This document shows positions 16,744 to 28,400 of a stretch of DNA of 64,000 nucleotides, one piece after another. The DNA is from Mycolicibacterium bacteremicum (GTDB lineage Bacteria > Actinomycetota > Actinomycetes > Mycobacteriales > Mycobacteriaceae). The first letter of the stretch is position 1. Each line of letters begins with the position of its first letter. A program made the translations under genes and the position numbers. The notes beneath the pieces were generated by a model, which saw only the letters and a list, made by a program, of their open reading frames with translations, made no database searches and was not told where the DNA came from. The stretch spans positions 1 through 64,000 of the forward strand of contig NZ_MVHJ01000015.1 of the NCBI RefSeq assembly GCF_002086115.1, written 5' to 3'.

Positions 16744-17502
16744 ATGACCCGATACGTGGCGCTCGGTTCGTCGATGGCCGCCGGCCCGGGGATTGCCCCG
16801 ACGGCTGCCGGCGCACCGCGGCTGGCGATGCGCTCGCAGCGCAACTACCCGCACCTGGTCGCCGCACGCCTGGGGCTGGATCTGGTGGACGTGACCTATT
16901 CCGGGGCCACCACCGCCCACGTGCTGTGCGACTCCCAACACGGACAACCGCCACAGGTCGAAGCGCTGGACGGTACCGAGGCGCTGGTCACGGTGACCAT
17001 CGGCGGTAACGACGTCGGCTATGTCCCGATGCTGTCGGTGGCCGCACTGCCCGCGCCGTTGCGTGGGCTCCCGCCGTTGCGCGGGCTGCGCGACGCCGGA
17101 CAGCGCCGCCAGGCACTGGCGGAGGTCGCCGACAGCCTCGTCGCGGTGGGCCGCGAGATCCGGCGCCGCACGCCCGACGCGCGGGTGCTCTTCGTCGACT
17201 ATCTGACGTTGCTTCCGCCCGCCGGATCGGCGCCGCCGCTGTCGGACCGCGACACCGACCTGGGCCGGGAGATCGCCGCCGAACTGGCCCGGCTGACCGC
17301 GGACGCGGCGGCCGCGACCGGCGCGAGTCTGGTCGGGGCGGCGGCGGCCAGCGGGCAGCACCACGCGTGGTCTTCACGGCCGTGGACGACGCGCCCCAGC
17401 AGGTTCCCGCTGCCGATCCCCGGTCGCACCGCGCCGTTGCACCCCAACGCCGAGGGCATGCGCGCGGTCGCCGAACTGGTGGCCGCCGAGTTCGCATCAT
17501 GA
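16744..17502 (+). CDS. SGNH/GDSL-family hydrolase
   Basis: A 252-residue SGNH hydrolase. The nucleophile block is YVALGSSMAAGPG (Ser about 9-10), the GGND block is VTIGGNDVGYV, and the catalytic Asp/His region is APLHPNAEGM near the C-terminus. These enzymes are esterases or lipases. There is no signal peptide, so it is probably cytosolic. It begins seven bases after thiG and overlaps the ABC ATPase as ATGA, so it is transcriptionally linked to both. The substrate is unknown; a role processing the exporter's cargo is speculative. Confidence 0.82.
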   Translation: MTRYVALGSSMAAGPGIAPTAAGAPRLAMRSQRNYPHLVAARLGLDLVDVTYSGATTAHVLCDSQHGQPPQVEALDGTEALVTVTIGGNDVGYVPMLSVAALPAPLRGLPPLRGLRDAGQRRQALAEVADSLVAVGREIRRRTPDARVLFVDYLTLLPPAGSAPPLSDRDTDLGREIAAELARLTADAAAATGASLVGAAAASGQHHAWSSRPWTTRPSRFPLPIPGRTAPLHPNAEGMRAVAELVAAEFAS

Positions 17503-18392
17503 TCGAACTCATCGGTCTGACAAAGACGTTCGGACGCACCCGTGCAGTCGACGAGCTGACATGCACCGTCGAACCGGGTGTGGTGACCGGCTTCCTCGGG
17601 CCCAACGGGGCCGGCAAATCGACGACCATGCGGATGATCGTCGGGCTGGATCGGCCGACCGGCGGGACCGTCACGGTGGCCGGACGCCGCTACCACGAGC
17701 ACCCGCACCCGCTGCGCACGGTGGGTGCGCTGCTCGACGCCCGGCAGGTGCATCCGCACCGCTCCGCACGCGCGCACCTGCGCTGGATCGCCGCGACCAA
17801 CCGGCTGGCGACGGCGCGGGTCGACCAGGTGCTCGACGAGGTCGGACTCGCCGAGGTCGCCGGTAGACGGGCGGGGTCCTATTCGCTGGGCATGCTGCAA
17901 CGTCTCGGGATCGCTGCGGCGCTGCTCGGCGACCCGCAGGTGCTGCTGTTCGACGAACCGGTCAACGGACTGGACCCGGAGGGTATCCGCTGGATCCGGA
18001 CGCTGATGCGCACGCTGGCCGCCGAGGGGCGAACGGTGTTCGTGTCCAGCCACCTACTGGCCGAGATGGCCAACACTGCCGATCGGCTGATCGTGATCGG
18101 GCGCGGCCGCCTCATCACCGCGACGACGATGGCCGACTTCCTCAGCCGCGCAGCATCGGTGCGGGTGCGCAGTCCCGAGCTCGAGCGACTGGCCGCATTG
18201 TTGCCGGGCGCCCAGCGCGACGGCGACGCCCTACTGGTGGACGGCAGCAGCACCGAGCAGGTCGGTGAGCTGGCCGCCGCCAACGGTATCGCCCTGCACG
18301 AACTCAGCACGCAGCGTGCGTCGTTGGAGGAGGCCTACATGACCCTCACCGACGCGGCCGTGCAGTACCGCGCAGGTGGTGCTGACGCATGA
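17499..18392 (+). CDS. ABC transporter ATP-binding protein (DrrA-like)
   Basis: A 297-residue ABC ATPase with Walker A GPNGAGKST at 34-42, the degenerate signature YSLGMLQRLG, Walker B VLLFDEPVNGLDP and the switch histidine in FVSSHLLAEM. This architecture is that of multidrug/lipid exporter ATPases. The ATG at 17499 overlaps the hydrolase stop as ATGA; upstream in-frame sequence lies inside the hydrolase. It is paired with the permease that follows. The cargo is unknown. Confidence 0.9.
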   Translation: MIELIGLTKTFGRTRAVDELTCTVEPGVVTGFLGPNGAGKSTTMRMIVGLDRPTGGTVTVAGRRYHEHPHPLRTVGALLDARQVHPHRSARAHLRWIAATNRLATARVDQVLDEVGLAEVAGRRAGSYSLGMLQRLGIAAALLGDPQVLLFDEPVNGLDPEGIRWIRTLMRTLAAEGRTVFVSSHLLAEMANTADRLIVIGRGRLITATTMADFLSRAASVRVRSPELERLAALLPGAQRDGDALLVDGSSTEQVGELAAANGIALHELSTQRASLEEAYMTLTDAAVQYRAGGADA

Positions 18393-19141
18393 TCTTCGGG
18401 GCCGTCGACGCCGAACGCATCAAGTTGCAGAGTGTCCGTTCGCCGCTGTGGCTGGCGCTCACGGTGGCGGTGCTGAGTCTGGGCTTCGCCGCCGTTCAGG
18501 CTGCCGCCGCTCTGCCCTACAGCACCCTGGGCCCCGAGCGTGCCGCGCTCGGTGTCGCGATGTTCGGTGTCCCGGTCCTGATGATCCTGGCGGCGCTGAG
18601 CGTCACCGGTGAGTACCGCACCGGGATGATCCGCACGACGTTCATGGCCACACCGCACCGGTGGCAGGTGCTGGTGGCCAAAGCGATTGTCGGCATCACG
18701 CTTTCCGGGGTTCTCGCCGCACTGATGTCGTTGGGTTCGATGATCCTGATCCAGGCGATGGTCGACGGGCGGCAGGGCGAGCAGCTCGCCCTCACCGAGT
18801 TCGGGGTGTGGCGTACCACCGGGGCGGTCGCCCTGTACGCGGGGTCGGCGGCACTGCTGGCGGTCGGCCTCGGCGCCCTGTTGCGACACAGCGCCGCGGT
18901 GATCGCCGTCTTGCTGTTGCTGCCATTCGTCGTCGAACCGCTGCTGGGAGCCACCCCGGGTGTCGGATCGAAGCTCGGCCCGCTGCTTCCCTTCGCAAAC
19001 GCCAATGCATTCACCGGTATCCCGTGGCTGCAGAGCTTTTCCATGTTCTGGGGGCCCGTTGGGTCGGCTGTCTACTTTGCCGGGGTGTCCGCGGCGATGT
19101 TCGTGGCGGCGGTCATGGTGGTCGGGCGACGCGATCCCTAG
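18389..19141 (+). CDS. ABC transporter permease
   Basis: A 250-residue ABC-2-type membrane protein with six predicted hydrophobic segments. SVTGEYRTGMIRTTFMATPHR is the typical cytosolic loop of these exporters. The ATG at 18389 overlaps the ATPase gene by four bases. With the ATPase it should form a homodimeric-permease exporter in the cytoplasmic membrane. The following 19142-19450 gap holds a 7-bp inverted repeat (AGCAAAC at 19145, GTTTGCT at 19184) but no clear terminator. Confidence 0.88.
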   Translation: MIFGAVDAERIKLQSVRSPLWLALTVAVLSLGFAAVQAAAALPYSTLGPERAALGVAMFGVPVLMILAALSVTGEYRTGMIRTTFMATPHRWQVLVAKAIVGITLSGVLAALMSLGSMILIQAMVDGRQGEQLALTEFGVWRTTGAVALYAGSAALLAVGLGALLRHSAAVIAVLLLLPFVVEPLLGATPGVGSKLGPLLPFANANAFTGIPWLQSFSMFWGPVGSAVYFAGVSAAMFVAAVMVVGRRDP

Positions 19142-19339
19142 CTGAGCAAACGTGTTCCGGAGCTTTTCCCGTACGTCTGAGAAGTTTGCTGGTGCTTATC
19201 GGCGAAGAATGGGCCGAAAAACGAATTTCTTGCAGTGTCAATTCCGGCGAGCGGATCTCCTACCCCACTGAACTGGCATTAACTGCTTTTGTGGCTGGTT
19301 TCACCGGCCCGTATTCGTTGCGTATGCAACGGAATGAAA

Positions 19340-19368
19340 TTAACGTCACCGAAAGTCGGGTGTAGTCT
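19340..19368 (+). promoter_or_regulatory. Promoter of the giant repeat-protein gene
   Basis: TTAACG at 19340-19345 and TAGTCT at 19363-19368 are 17 bases apart, predicting a start near 19375. This makes a 5' leader of about 75 bases almost wholly occupied by the hairpins at 19383-19431. Confidence 0.5.
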
Positions 19369-19382
19369 CCGTTCCGGAATTA

Positions 19383-19431
19383 CGTTGCTCTCCTGGGGAG
19401 CTGCCGACAGCTGGGGATCGGCAGGGGCAAC
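19383..19431 (+). promoter_or_regulatory. Structured 5' leader RNA with alternative hairpins
   Basis: An outer stem CGTTGC (19383-19388) pairs with GCAACG (19426-19431). Inside, TGCCGA (19402-19407) pairs with TCGGCA (19418-19423). A competing hairpin AGCTG-CCGA-CAGCT (19400-19412) uses the same bases, so both inner stems cannot form together. The GGAGG ribosome site (19439-19443) lies eight bases downstream. It matches no riboswitch class I recognise. Confidence 0.5.
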
Positions 19432-19450
19432 GCGTCTCGGAGGCGGATAC

Positions 19451-22400
19451 ATGTGCGCGAATACGTCAAGGCACCGTGCAGAACGTCTCCGGGAGGGCTC
19501 CGGCGCGTCCGATATCTGGCACGCGAAGGAGTTGCTGACCGGTGCCCGCGGCCCGCGGCACGTCCGGCCTGTCGACACGACCTATGCGAAGTTCATCGGC
19601 CGCGTCGGTGCGTTGGCGGTATCCCTCGGTGTGGGCGTCGCGGTGGCGACCACACCCGGGGTTGCCTTCGCGACCACCGACGACGCCGGTGCGCAATCGG
19701 AGAGCCCGTCGAAGGCCGGTGAGTCTCCCGCCTCTGCCGGTGAATCCGCCGCGCAGGAGCCCGCGGCCGAGTCGGTGGCGGGAGAGGAGCCGACGGACGA
19801 CGAAGGCGCCGAGGAAGAGGACGCCTCCGAGTCCGAGGAAGACGATGACCCGGAGCTGGAGGAGCCGGCCGAACTCGAGCCTCCGACGCCGTCCTCGCCG
19901 ACATCGAACAACGACAATGATGATGCGGAACCCGTCGACACGGAGCTCGAGGTGGAGGCGGAGCAAGAGGTGTCTGCGCCGCAACAACTGTCGCCGGCGG
20001 TCGCGCCGGACCGGCCTGCCGACAACAGCTATGCCTCGGATGCGGGGCCCGCCCCGAGTGCTGTCGAGTCAGCCCCCGCCGTGCCCGAACCGCCACAGCC
20101 TGCCGAAACCGGCACGCTCGGCATCGAGGTGTCCGATCCGACGGCCGAACAGACGGCGGGCGTGTTGCCTGCAGCGTTCACCGCGGCACCGTCTCTGAAC
20201 TCGACCGCGGTGAATCCTGTCGACGCCCTCCTGGCGGTGCCGCGCACCCTGGTCGGCATGCTGTCGGGGGCCATCTCGACCATCTTCTCGCCGTTTCTCC
20301 TGGCGGGCACCGCCGTGCCGGTGCAGACGCCGCTGTTGTGGACGGTGCTTGCCTGGGTGCGGCGCGAGATCGTGCACACCTTCTTCAACCGCACGCCCGA
20401 GGTCAACGTCGTCAAGGTCTTGCCCGATATCCCGGGTGTCGCGATCTTCGACCTCAACGAGAAAGACCCCAACTGCGATCCGCTCACCACGGTGATCACC
20501 GATCAGCCCGAATTCGGCACGGTGGTGAAGAATCCGGACGGCACGTTCACCTATACGGCCGATGTGGAACACCTGCTCTCCGGCGTCACCGACAGTTTCA
20601 CGGTCACCATCACCGATTCGGTCGGCACTCACCTGCCGGGCGTGCTCGGACACATCCAGAACTTCTTCCACCGCATCGCGCAGTTCGTCGGGTTGGCGAA
20701 GCCGGACACCATTCAGGTGACCGTGCCGGTGACCATTCCGGGAGTGGGCGCCAACATGCCGCCCGTACTCGTGGTGTCGCCGGCCGCGGCGGTCGGGGTC
20801 GGTGAATCGGTGGTCCTGTCGCCGACGGTGCTCCTCACTGATGCGGACTCCTCGCAGCTCTCGGGTGCGACGGTCACCATCACCGGTGCCGACCCCGGCG
20901 ATCAACTGACGTTCACCGGTTCCAACGGGATCACCGGCGCGTACGCCGACGGCGTCCTGACGCTGACCGGCAACGCCTCGGCCGCGGCGTACCGGGCTGT
21001 CCTGCAGTCGGTGTCGTTCTCCACGGACGCTACCGGTCTCCTCGGACTCCGCACGGTCACCTGGTCGGTCACGGATGACGAGGGCGCGAGCAGCTCGCCA
21101 GGGGTGACCGAGGTCGTGGTCCTCGGTGAGCTCAACGCACCGCCCACGGTGGTGTCGACGCCTGTAGGTGTGGTGACGGCGGGCCAGTCGACGGTGGTGT
21201 CGCCGATCATTGTGATTGTCAATGAACCGGGTGAGCTGTTGTCCGGCGCGACGGTGACGATCACGTCGCCCGGTGGCAGCGATGAGCTGACGTTTGTTGG
21301 GTCCGGTGGGATTACGGGTTCTTACGCCAACGGCGTGTTGACGTTGACCGGTGACGCGTCCGCTGCGGCGTATCAGGCTGTGCTGCAGTCGGTGTCATTC
21401 TCCACGGGTGCTGCGGGCCTGGTGGGCGTGCGTACCATCGAGTTCTCGGTGACCGACGCGGTGGGTCAGGATTCGGTGGCCCCGGGAGTGACGCTGCTGA
21501 CGGTGATCGGTGCGCTCAACGCGCCCCCATCGGTGGTGGCCACCCCCGTTGGAACGGTCACCACAGGGGGCTCGACGGTGGTGTCGCCGGTCATCGTGAT
21601 TGTCAACGAGCCCGGCGAGTTGTTGTCCGGGGCGACGGTGACGATCACGGTGCCTGATGGCAGTGACGAGCTGACGTTTGTTGGTTCCGGTGGGATTACG
21701 GGTTCGTACGCCGATGGTGTGTTGACGTTGACCGGTGACGCGTCGGCTGCGGCGTATCGTGCTGTGCTGCAGTCAGTGTCGTTCTCCACTGATGTGGCGG
21801 GTGTGCGGACGATCGAGTTCTCGGTGACGGACGCGGTCGGCCAGGATTCGGTGGTCCCCGGGGTGACGCTGCTGACGGTCGTCTCCGGATTGAACGGTGC
21901 GCCGACGATTGTGGCGACGCCGGTGGGGGTGGGGTCGACCGGTCAATCGACCGTCGTGTCGCCGATCATTGTGATCGTCAACGAGCCCGGGGAGCTGCTG
22001 TCCGGGGCGACGGTGACGATCACGTCGCCGGATGGCAGTGATGAGCTGACGTTCACCGGGTCCGGTGGGATTACGGGTTCGTACGCCAACGGTGTCCTGA
22101 CCTTGACGGGGGACGCGACAGCTTCTGCTTATCAGGCAGTTCTGCAATCAGTGGCCTTGTCCACTGATGCGGCCGGCGTGCGGACGATCGAGTTCGCGGT
22201 CACTGATGCGGCCGGCCAGGATTCGGTGTTGCCTGGTGTCACGCTGTTGACCGTCACTCCGGCGTTGAATGGCGCGCCGACGATCGTGGCGACGCCGGTG
22301 GGTGTGGGGTCGACCGGTCAGTCGACGACGGTGTCGCCGATCATTGTGATCGTCAATGAACCCGGTGAGTTGTTGTCCGGTGCGACGGTGACGATCACGG

Positions 22401-25400
22401 TGCCCGATGGCAGTGACGAGTTGACCTTCACCGGGTCCGGTGGGATCACGGGTTCATACCTGAATGGCGTGCTGACGCTGACGGGCGATGCCTCGGCTGC
22501 GGCCTATCAGGCTGTGTTGCAATCAGTTTCGCTGAGCACCGATGCGGCGGGTGTGCGGACGATCCAGTTCTCGGTGACCGATGCGGCGGGCCAGGAATCG
22601 GTGTTGCCTGGTGTCACGCTTTTGACCGTCACTCCGGTGTTGAATGGTGCGCCGACGATCGTTACGACGCCGGTGGGGGTGGGGTCGACGGGGCAGTCGA
22701 CGGTGGTGTCGCCGATCATTGTGATTGTCAACGAACCGAGCGAGTTGTTGTCCGGGGCGACGGTGACGATCACGGTGCCTGATGGCAGTGACGAGCTGAC
22801 GTTCGTTGGTTCTGGCGGGATTACCGGTTCGTACGCCAATGGGGTTCTGACGTTGACCGGGGACGCGACAGCGTCTGCTTATCAAGCAGTTCTGCAATCA
22901 GTGGCCTTGTCCACTGATGCGGCCGGCGTGCGGACGATTCAGTTCGCGGTCACTGATGCGGCCGGCCAGGACTCAGTGCTGCCTGGAGTCACGTTGCTGA
23001 CCGTCACACCCACGCTGAATGGTGCGCCGACCATTGTGACCACGCCGGTCGGGGTCGGGTCGACGGGGCAATCGACGACCGTCTCGCCGGTCATTGTGAT
23101 CGTCAACGAACCGAGCGAGTTGTTGTCCGGGGCGACGGTGACGATCACGGTGCCTGATGGCAGTGATGAGCTGACCTTCACCGGGTCCGGTGGGATCACG
23201 GGCTCATATGTGAATGGCGTGTTGACGTTAACCGGTGATGCCTCGGCTGCGGCCTATCAGGCGGTTTTGCAGTCAGTCGCTTTGAGCACTGATGCGGCGG
23301 GTGTGCGGACGATCCAGTTCTCGGTGACCGATGCGGCTGGTCAGGTGTCCGCCCTTCCGGGCGTGACCTTGTTTACGGTGACACCCGCTTTGAACGGTGC
23401 CCCGACGATTGTGGCGACGCCGGTCGGGGTGGGGTCGACTGGGCAGTCGACGACCGTCTCGCCGGTCATTGTGATCGTCAATGAACCGGGTGAGTTGTTG
23501 TCCGGGGCGACGGTGACGATCACCTCGCCGGATGGCAGTGACGAGCTGACCTTTGTTGGTTCTGGCGGGATTACCGGTTCGTACGCCAATGGGGTTCTGA
23601 CGTTGACCGGGGACGCGACAGCTTCTGCTTATCAAGCAGTTCTGCAATCAGTGGCCTTGTCCACTGATGCGGCCGGCGTGCGAACGATCGAGTTCGCGGT
23701 CACTGATGCGGCCGGCCAGGATTCGGTGTTGCCTGGTGTCACGCTTTTGACCGTCACTCCGGCGTTGAATGGCGCGCCGACGATTGTGGCGACGCCGGTG
23801 GGGGTGGGGTCGACGGGTCAGTCGACCGTCGTGTCGCCGATCATTGTGATTGTCAACGAGCCTGGGGAACTCCTCTCCGGTGCGACGGTGACGATCACCT
23901 CGCCGGATGGCAGTGATGAGCTGACGTTTGTTGAATCCGGTGGGATTACCGGTTCGTACTCCGGTGGGGTCCTGACGTTGACGGGGGATGCGTCGGCGGC
24001 GGCGTATCAGACGGTTTTGCAGTCAGTCTCATTGAGCGCTGACGTTGCGGGTGTGCGGACGATTGAGTTCGCGGTCACGGACGCGGCTGGCCAGGAGTCC
24101 GCACTTCCGGGCGTGACACTCCTGACCGTCACTCCAGTGTTGAATGGTGCGCCGACGATCGTTACGACGCCGGTGGGAGTGGGGTCGACGGGTCAGTCGA
24201 CGGTGGTGTCGCCGATCGTTGTGATCGTCAACGAGCCGGGTGAGTTGTTGTCCGGGGCGACGGTGACGATCACGTCGCCGGATGGCAGCGACGAGCTGAC
24301 GTTCACCGAGTCCGGCGGGATTACCGGTTCGTATGTGAATGGCGTGTTGACCCTCACGGGCGACGCCTCGGCTGCGGCGTACCAGACGGTTTTGCAGTCA
24401 GTCGCATTGAGCACTGACGTTGCGGGTGTGCGGACGATTCAGTTCGCGGTGACCGATGCGGCTGGTCAGGAGTCGGTGTTGCCCGGCGTGACCTTGCTTG
24501 CGGTCACTCCGGTGTTGAATGGCGCCCCGACCATTGTGACCACGCCGGTCGGGGTGGGGTCGACGGGTCAGTCGACGACGGTGTCGCCGCTCATTGTGAT
24601 CGTCAATGAACCGAGCGAGCTGTTGTCCGGGGCGACGGTGACGATCACGGTCCCTGATAGCAGTGACGAGCTGACGTTTGTTGGTTCTGGCGGAATTACG
24701 GGTTCGTACGCCAACGGTGTCCTGACCTTGACGGGGGACGCGACAGCTTCTGCTTATCAGGCAGTTCTGCAATCAGTGGCCTTGTCCACTGATGCGGCCG
24801 GCGTGCGGACGATCGAGTTCGCGGTCACTGATGCGGCTGGTCAGGAGTCGGTGTTGCCTGGTGTCACGCTGTTGACCGTCACTCCGGCGTTGAATGGCGC
24901 GCCGACGATTGTCACGACGCCGGTGGGCGTGGGGTCGACGGGGCAGTCGACGGTGGTGTCGCCGCTCATTGTGATCGTCAACGAGCCGAGCGAGTTGCTG
25001 TCGGGTGCGACGGTGACGATCACGGTCCCTGATAGCAGTGATGAGCTGACGTTTGTTGGTTCCGGTGGTATTACCGGCACGTACTCGGGCGGAGTGCTCA
25101 CCCTCACCGGTGATGCGTCGGCGGCTGCTTACCAGGCTGTGTTGCAATCCGTTTCGCTGAGCACTGATGCGGCGGGTGTGCGCACGATCCAGTTCTCGGT
25201 GACCGATGCTGCCGGCCAGGCATCCGCCCTTCCGGGCGTGACCTTGTATACGGTGACACCCGCATTGAACGGTGCGCCGACCATTGTGGCCACGCCGGTC
25301 GGGGTCGGGTCGACGGGGCAGTCGAACGTCGTGTCGCCGATCATTGTGATCGTCAACGAACCGGGTGAGCTGCTGTCCGGGGCGACGGTCACCATCACGA

Positions 25401-28400
25401 TGCCGGACGGCAGTGATGAGTTGACCTTCACCGAGTCCGGTGGGATTACGGGCTCATATGTGAATGGCGTGTTGACGCTGACGGGCGATGCGTCGGCAGC
25501 GGCCTATCAGACGGTTTTGCAGTCGGTTTCGCTGAGCACCAATGTGGCCGGTGTGCGAGCGATTGAGTTCGCGGTGACGGACGCGGCGGGCCAGGAGTCC
25601 GTCCTGCCGGGCGTGACCTTGTTTACGGTCACACCGGCATTGAATGGTGCGCCGACGATCGTCACGACGCCGGTCGGGGTCGGGTCGACGGGGCAGTCGA
25701 CGACGGTGTCGCCGATCATCGTGATCGTCAACGAGCCCGGTGAGCTGCTGTCCGGGGCGACAGTGACGATCACCGAGCCGGACGGCAGCGATGAGCTGAC
25801 CTTCACCGGCTCCGGTGGGATCACGGGCTCATATGTGAATGGCGTACTGACCTTGACCGGGGATGCGTCGGCAGCGGCCTATCAGGCTGTGTTGCAATCC
25901 GTTTCGCTGAGCACCGATGCGGCCGGCGTGCGGACGATTCAGTTCGCGGTGACCGATGCGGCAGGCCAGGATTCGGTGTCGCCCGGCGTCACGCTCTTGA
26001 CCGTCACACCCACGCTGAACGGTGCGCCGACCATTGTGGCCACGCCGGTCGGGGTCGGGTCGACGGGGCAGTCGAACGTCGTGTCGCCGATCATCCTGGT
26101 TGTCAACGAACCGAGCGAGTTGCTGTCCGGGGCGACAGTGACCATCACCGCGCCCGATGGCAGCGATGAGCTGACGTTCACCGAGTCCGGCGGAATCACC
26201 GGTTCGTACTCCGGTGGTGTCCTGACGCTGACGGGGGATGCCTCAGCTGCGGCGTACCAGGCTGTGTTGCAGTCCGTCTCACTGAGCACCGATGTCGCCG
26301 GTGTGCGGACGATTCAGTTCGCGGTCACGGACGCGGCTGGTCAGGTGTCCGCCCTTCCGGGCGTGACCTTGTTTACGGTGACACCCGCACTGAACGGTGC
26401 GCCGACCATCGTGGCCACGCCGGTCGGGGTCGGGTCGACCGGTCAGTCGAACGTCGTGTCGCCGATCATTGTGATCGTCAACGAGCCCGGTGAGCTCCTG
26501 TCCGGGGCGACGGTGACGATCACGGTTCTGGATGGCAGCGACGAGTTGACGTTTGTTGGGTCCGGTGAGATCACGGGTTCGTACTCCGGTGGGGTTCTGA
26601 CCCTCACCGGCGACGCCTCAGCTGCGGCGTATCAGGCCGTTTTACAGTCGGTTTCGCTGAGCACTGACATTGCGGGTGTGCGGACGATCGAGTTCTCGGT
26701 CACGGACGCGGCTGGCCAGGAGTCCGCCCTTCCGGGCGTGACCCTGTTTACGGTCACACCGGCATTGAATGGTGCGCCGACGATCGTCACGACGCCGGTC
26801 GCGGTCGGGTCGACTGGGCAGTCGACGACCGTCTCGCCGGTCATTGTGATTGTCAACGAGCCGGGTGAGCTGCTGTCCGGGGCGACGGTGACGATCACGG
26901 TTCCGGATGGCAGCGACGAGTTGACCTTTAATGAGTCCGGTGGGATCACCGGTTCGTACTCCGGTGGCATGTTGACGCTGACCGGGGATGCGTCGGCTGC
27001 GGCGTATCAGACCGTTTTGCAGTCGGTTTCGCTGAGCACTGATGCCGCCGGTGTGCGGACGATCGAGTTCTCGGTCACGGACGCGGCCGGCCAGAGTTCG
27101 GTACTGCCGGGCCTGACAACGCTGACCGTCGTCGCCGTACTGAACGCGCCGCCGACCGTCGTTGCGACGCCGGTCGGGGTCGGCACGGCAGGCCAGCCCA
27201 CGACCGTCTCGCCGATCATCACCATCGTCAACGACCCCGGCGAACAACTCTCCGGGGCGACGGTCACCATCACCAACGCCGAGGGCACCGATGAGCTCAC
27301 CTTCACCGGGTCCAACGGCATCACGGGCACCTATTCCAACGGTGTCCTCGCCCTGACCGGGAACGCCTCGGCGACGGCCTACCAAACCGTCCTGCAGTCG
27401 GTGTCCTTCACCGGTGACGTTGCCGGCCTGCGCACCATCGAGTTCTCCGTGACCGATATCGGTGGGCAGCCGAGCCTGCTGCCGGGCGTCACCGCACTGA
27501 CGGTCGTCGGTGTCCTGAACACCGCGCCGACCATCGTTGCGACACCCGTCGGAGCCACCGCGGTCGGTCAGTCGACCACCGTGTCGCCGATCATTGTGAT
27601 CGTGAACGACCTCGGCGAAAATCTGACCGGCGCAACGGTCACCATCACCAACGCCGAGGGCACCGATGAGCTCACCTTCACCGGTTCCAACGGCATCACG
27701 GGCACCTATGCCGACGGCGTCCTGGAACTGACCGGGAACGCCTCGGCGGCGGCCTACCAAACCGTCCTGCAGTCGGTGTCGTTCACCGCCGACACCGCCG
27801 GTGTGCGAAGCATCGAATTCCAGGTCATCGACGCGGCCGGGCAGGAGGCCGTCATCGCCGGAGTAACGCTGGTGACCGTGGTGGGCCTGCCCAGCATGTC
27901 CCCGACCGTCGTCGCCACTCCGGTCGCCACCACCACCGTGGGCCAATCGACCACGGTGTCGCCCGTCGTCACGATCGTCAACGACTCCGGGGAGAACCTG
28001 TCCGGTGCGACGGTGACCATCACCGTCGGGCTCGACGGCAGCGACGAGCTGACCTTCACCGGGGCGGGTGGCATCACCGGCAGCTACAGCAACGGTGTGC
28101 TGACGTTGTCCGGTGACGCATCCGCTACCGCTTATCAGACGGTGTTGCAATCGGTGTCGTTCAGCACCGACATCGCCGGCGTCCGCACGATCAGTTTCCA
28201 GGTGACCGATGTCGCCGGGCAGCAGGCGCTACTGCCGGGCAGCACCGTGGTGACGGTGCTCGCGGCGCTCAATGCCCCGCCGACGGTGCTGACCCTGCCC
28301 GCCGGGGTCGCCACCACCGGCCAGCAGACGACGGTGTCGCCCGTCGTGACAATCGTCAACGACCCGACCGAGAACCTGTCCGGTGCGACGGTCACCATCA

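Noticed and set aside
19142..19200. Inverted repeat AGCAAAC ... GTTTGCT as a terminator after the ABC permease
   Set aside because: The loop is 32 bases, the stem is only 7 bp and no T-run follows; it may be chance.
19375..19450. c-di-AMP (ydaO-type) riboswitch before the giant gene
   Set aside because: A GCCGACAGCT stretch is reminiscent, but the leader is far too short and other conserved elements are missing.
21890..27139. CRISPR or mobile-element origin of the direct repeats
   Set aside because: Units are 375 bp, contiguous and in frame with one protein; there are no spacers, and no terminal inverted repeats.
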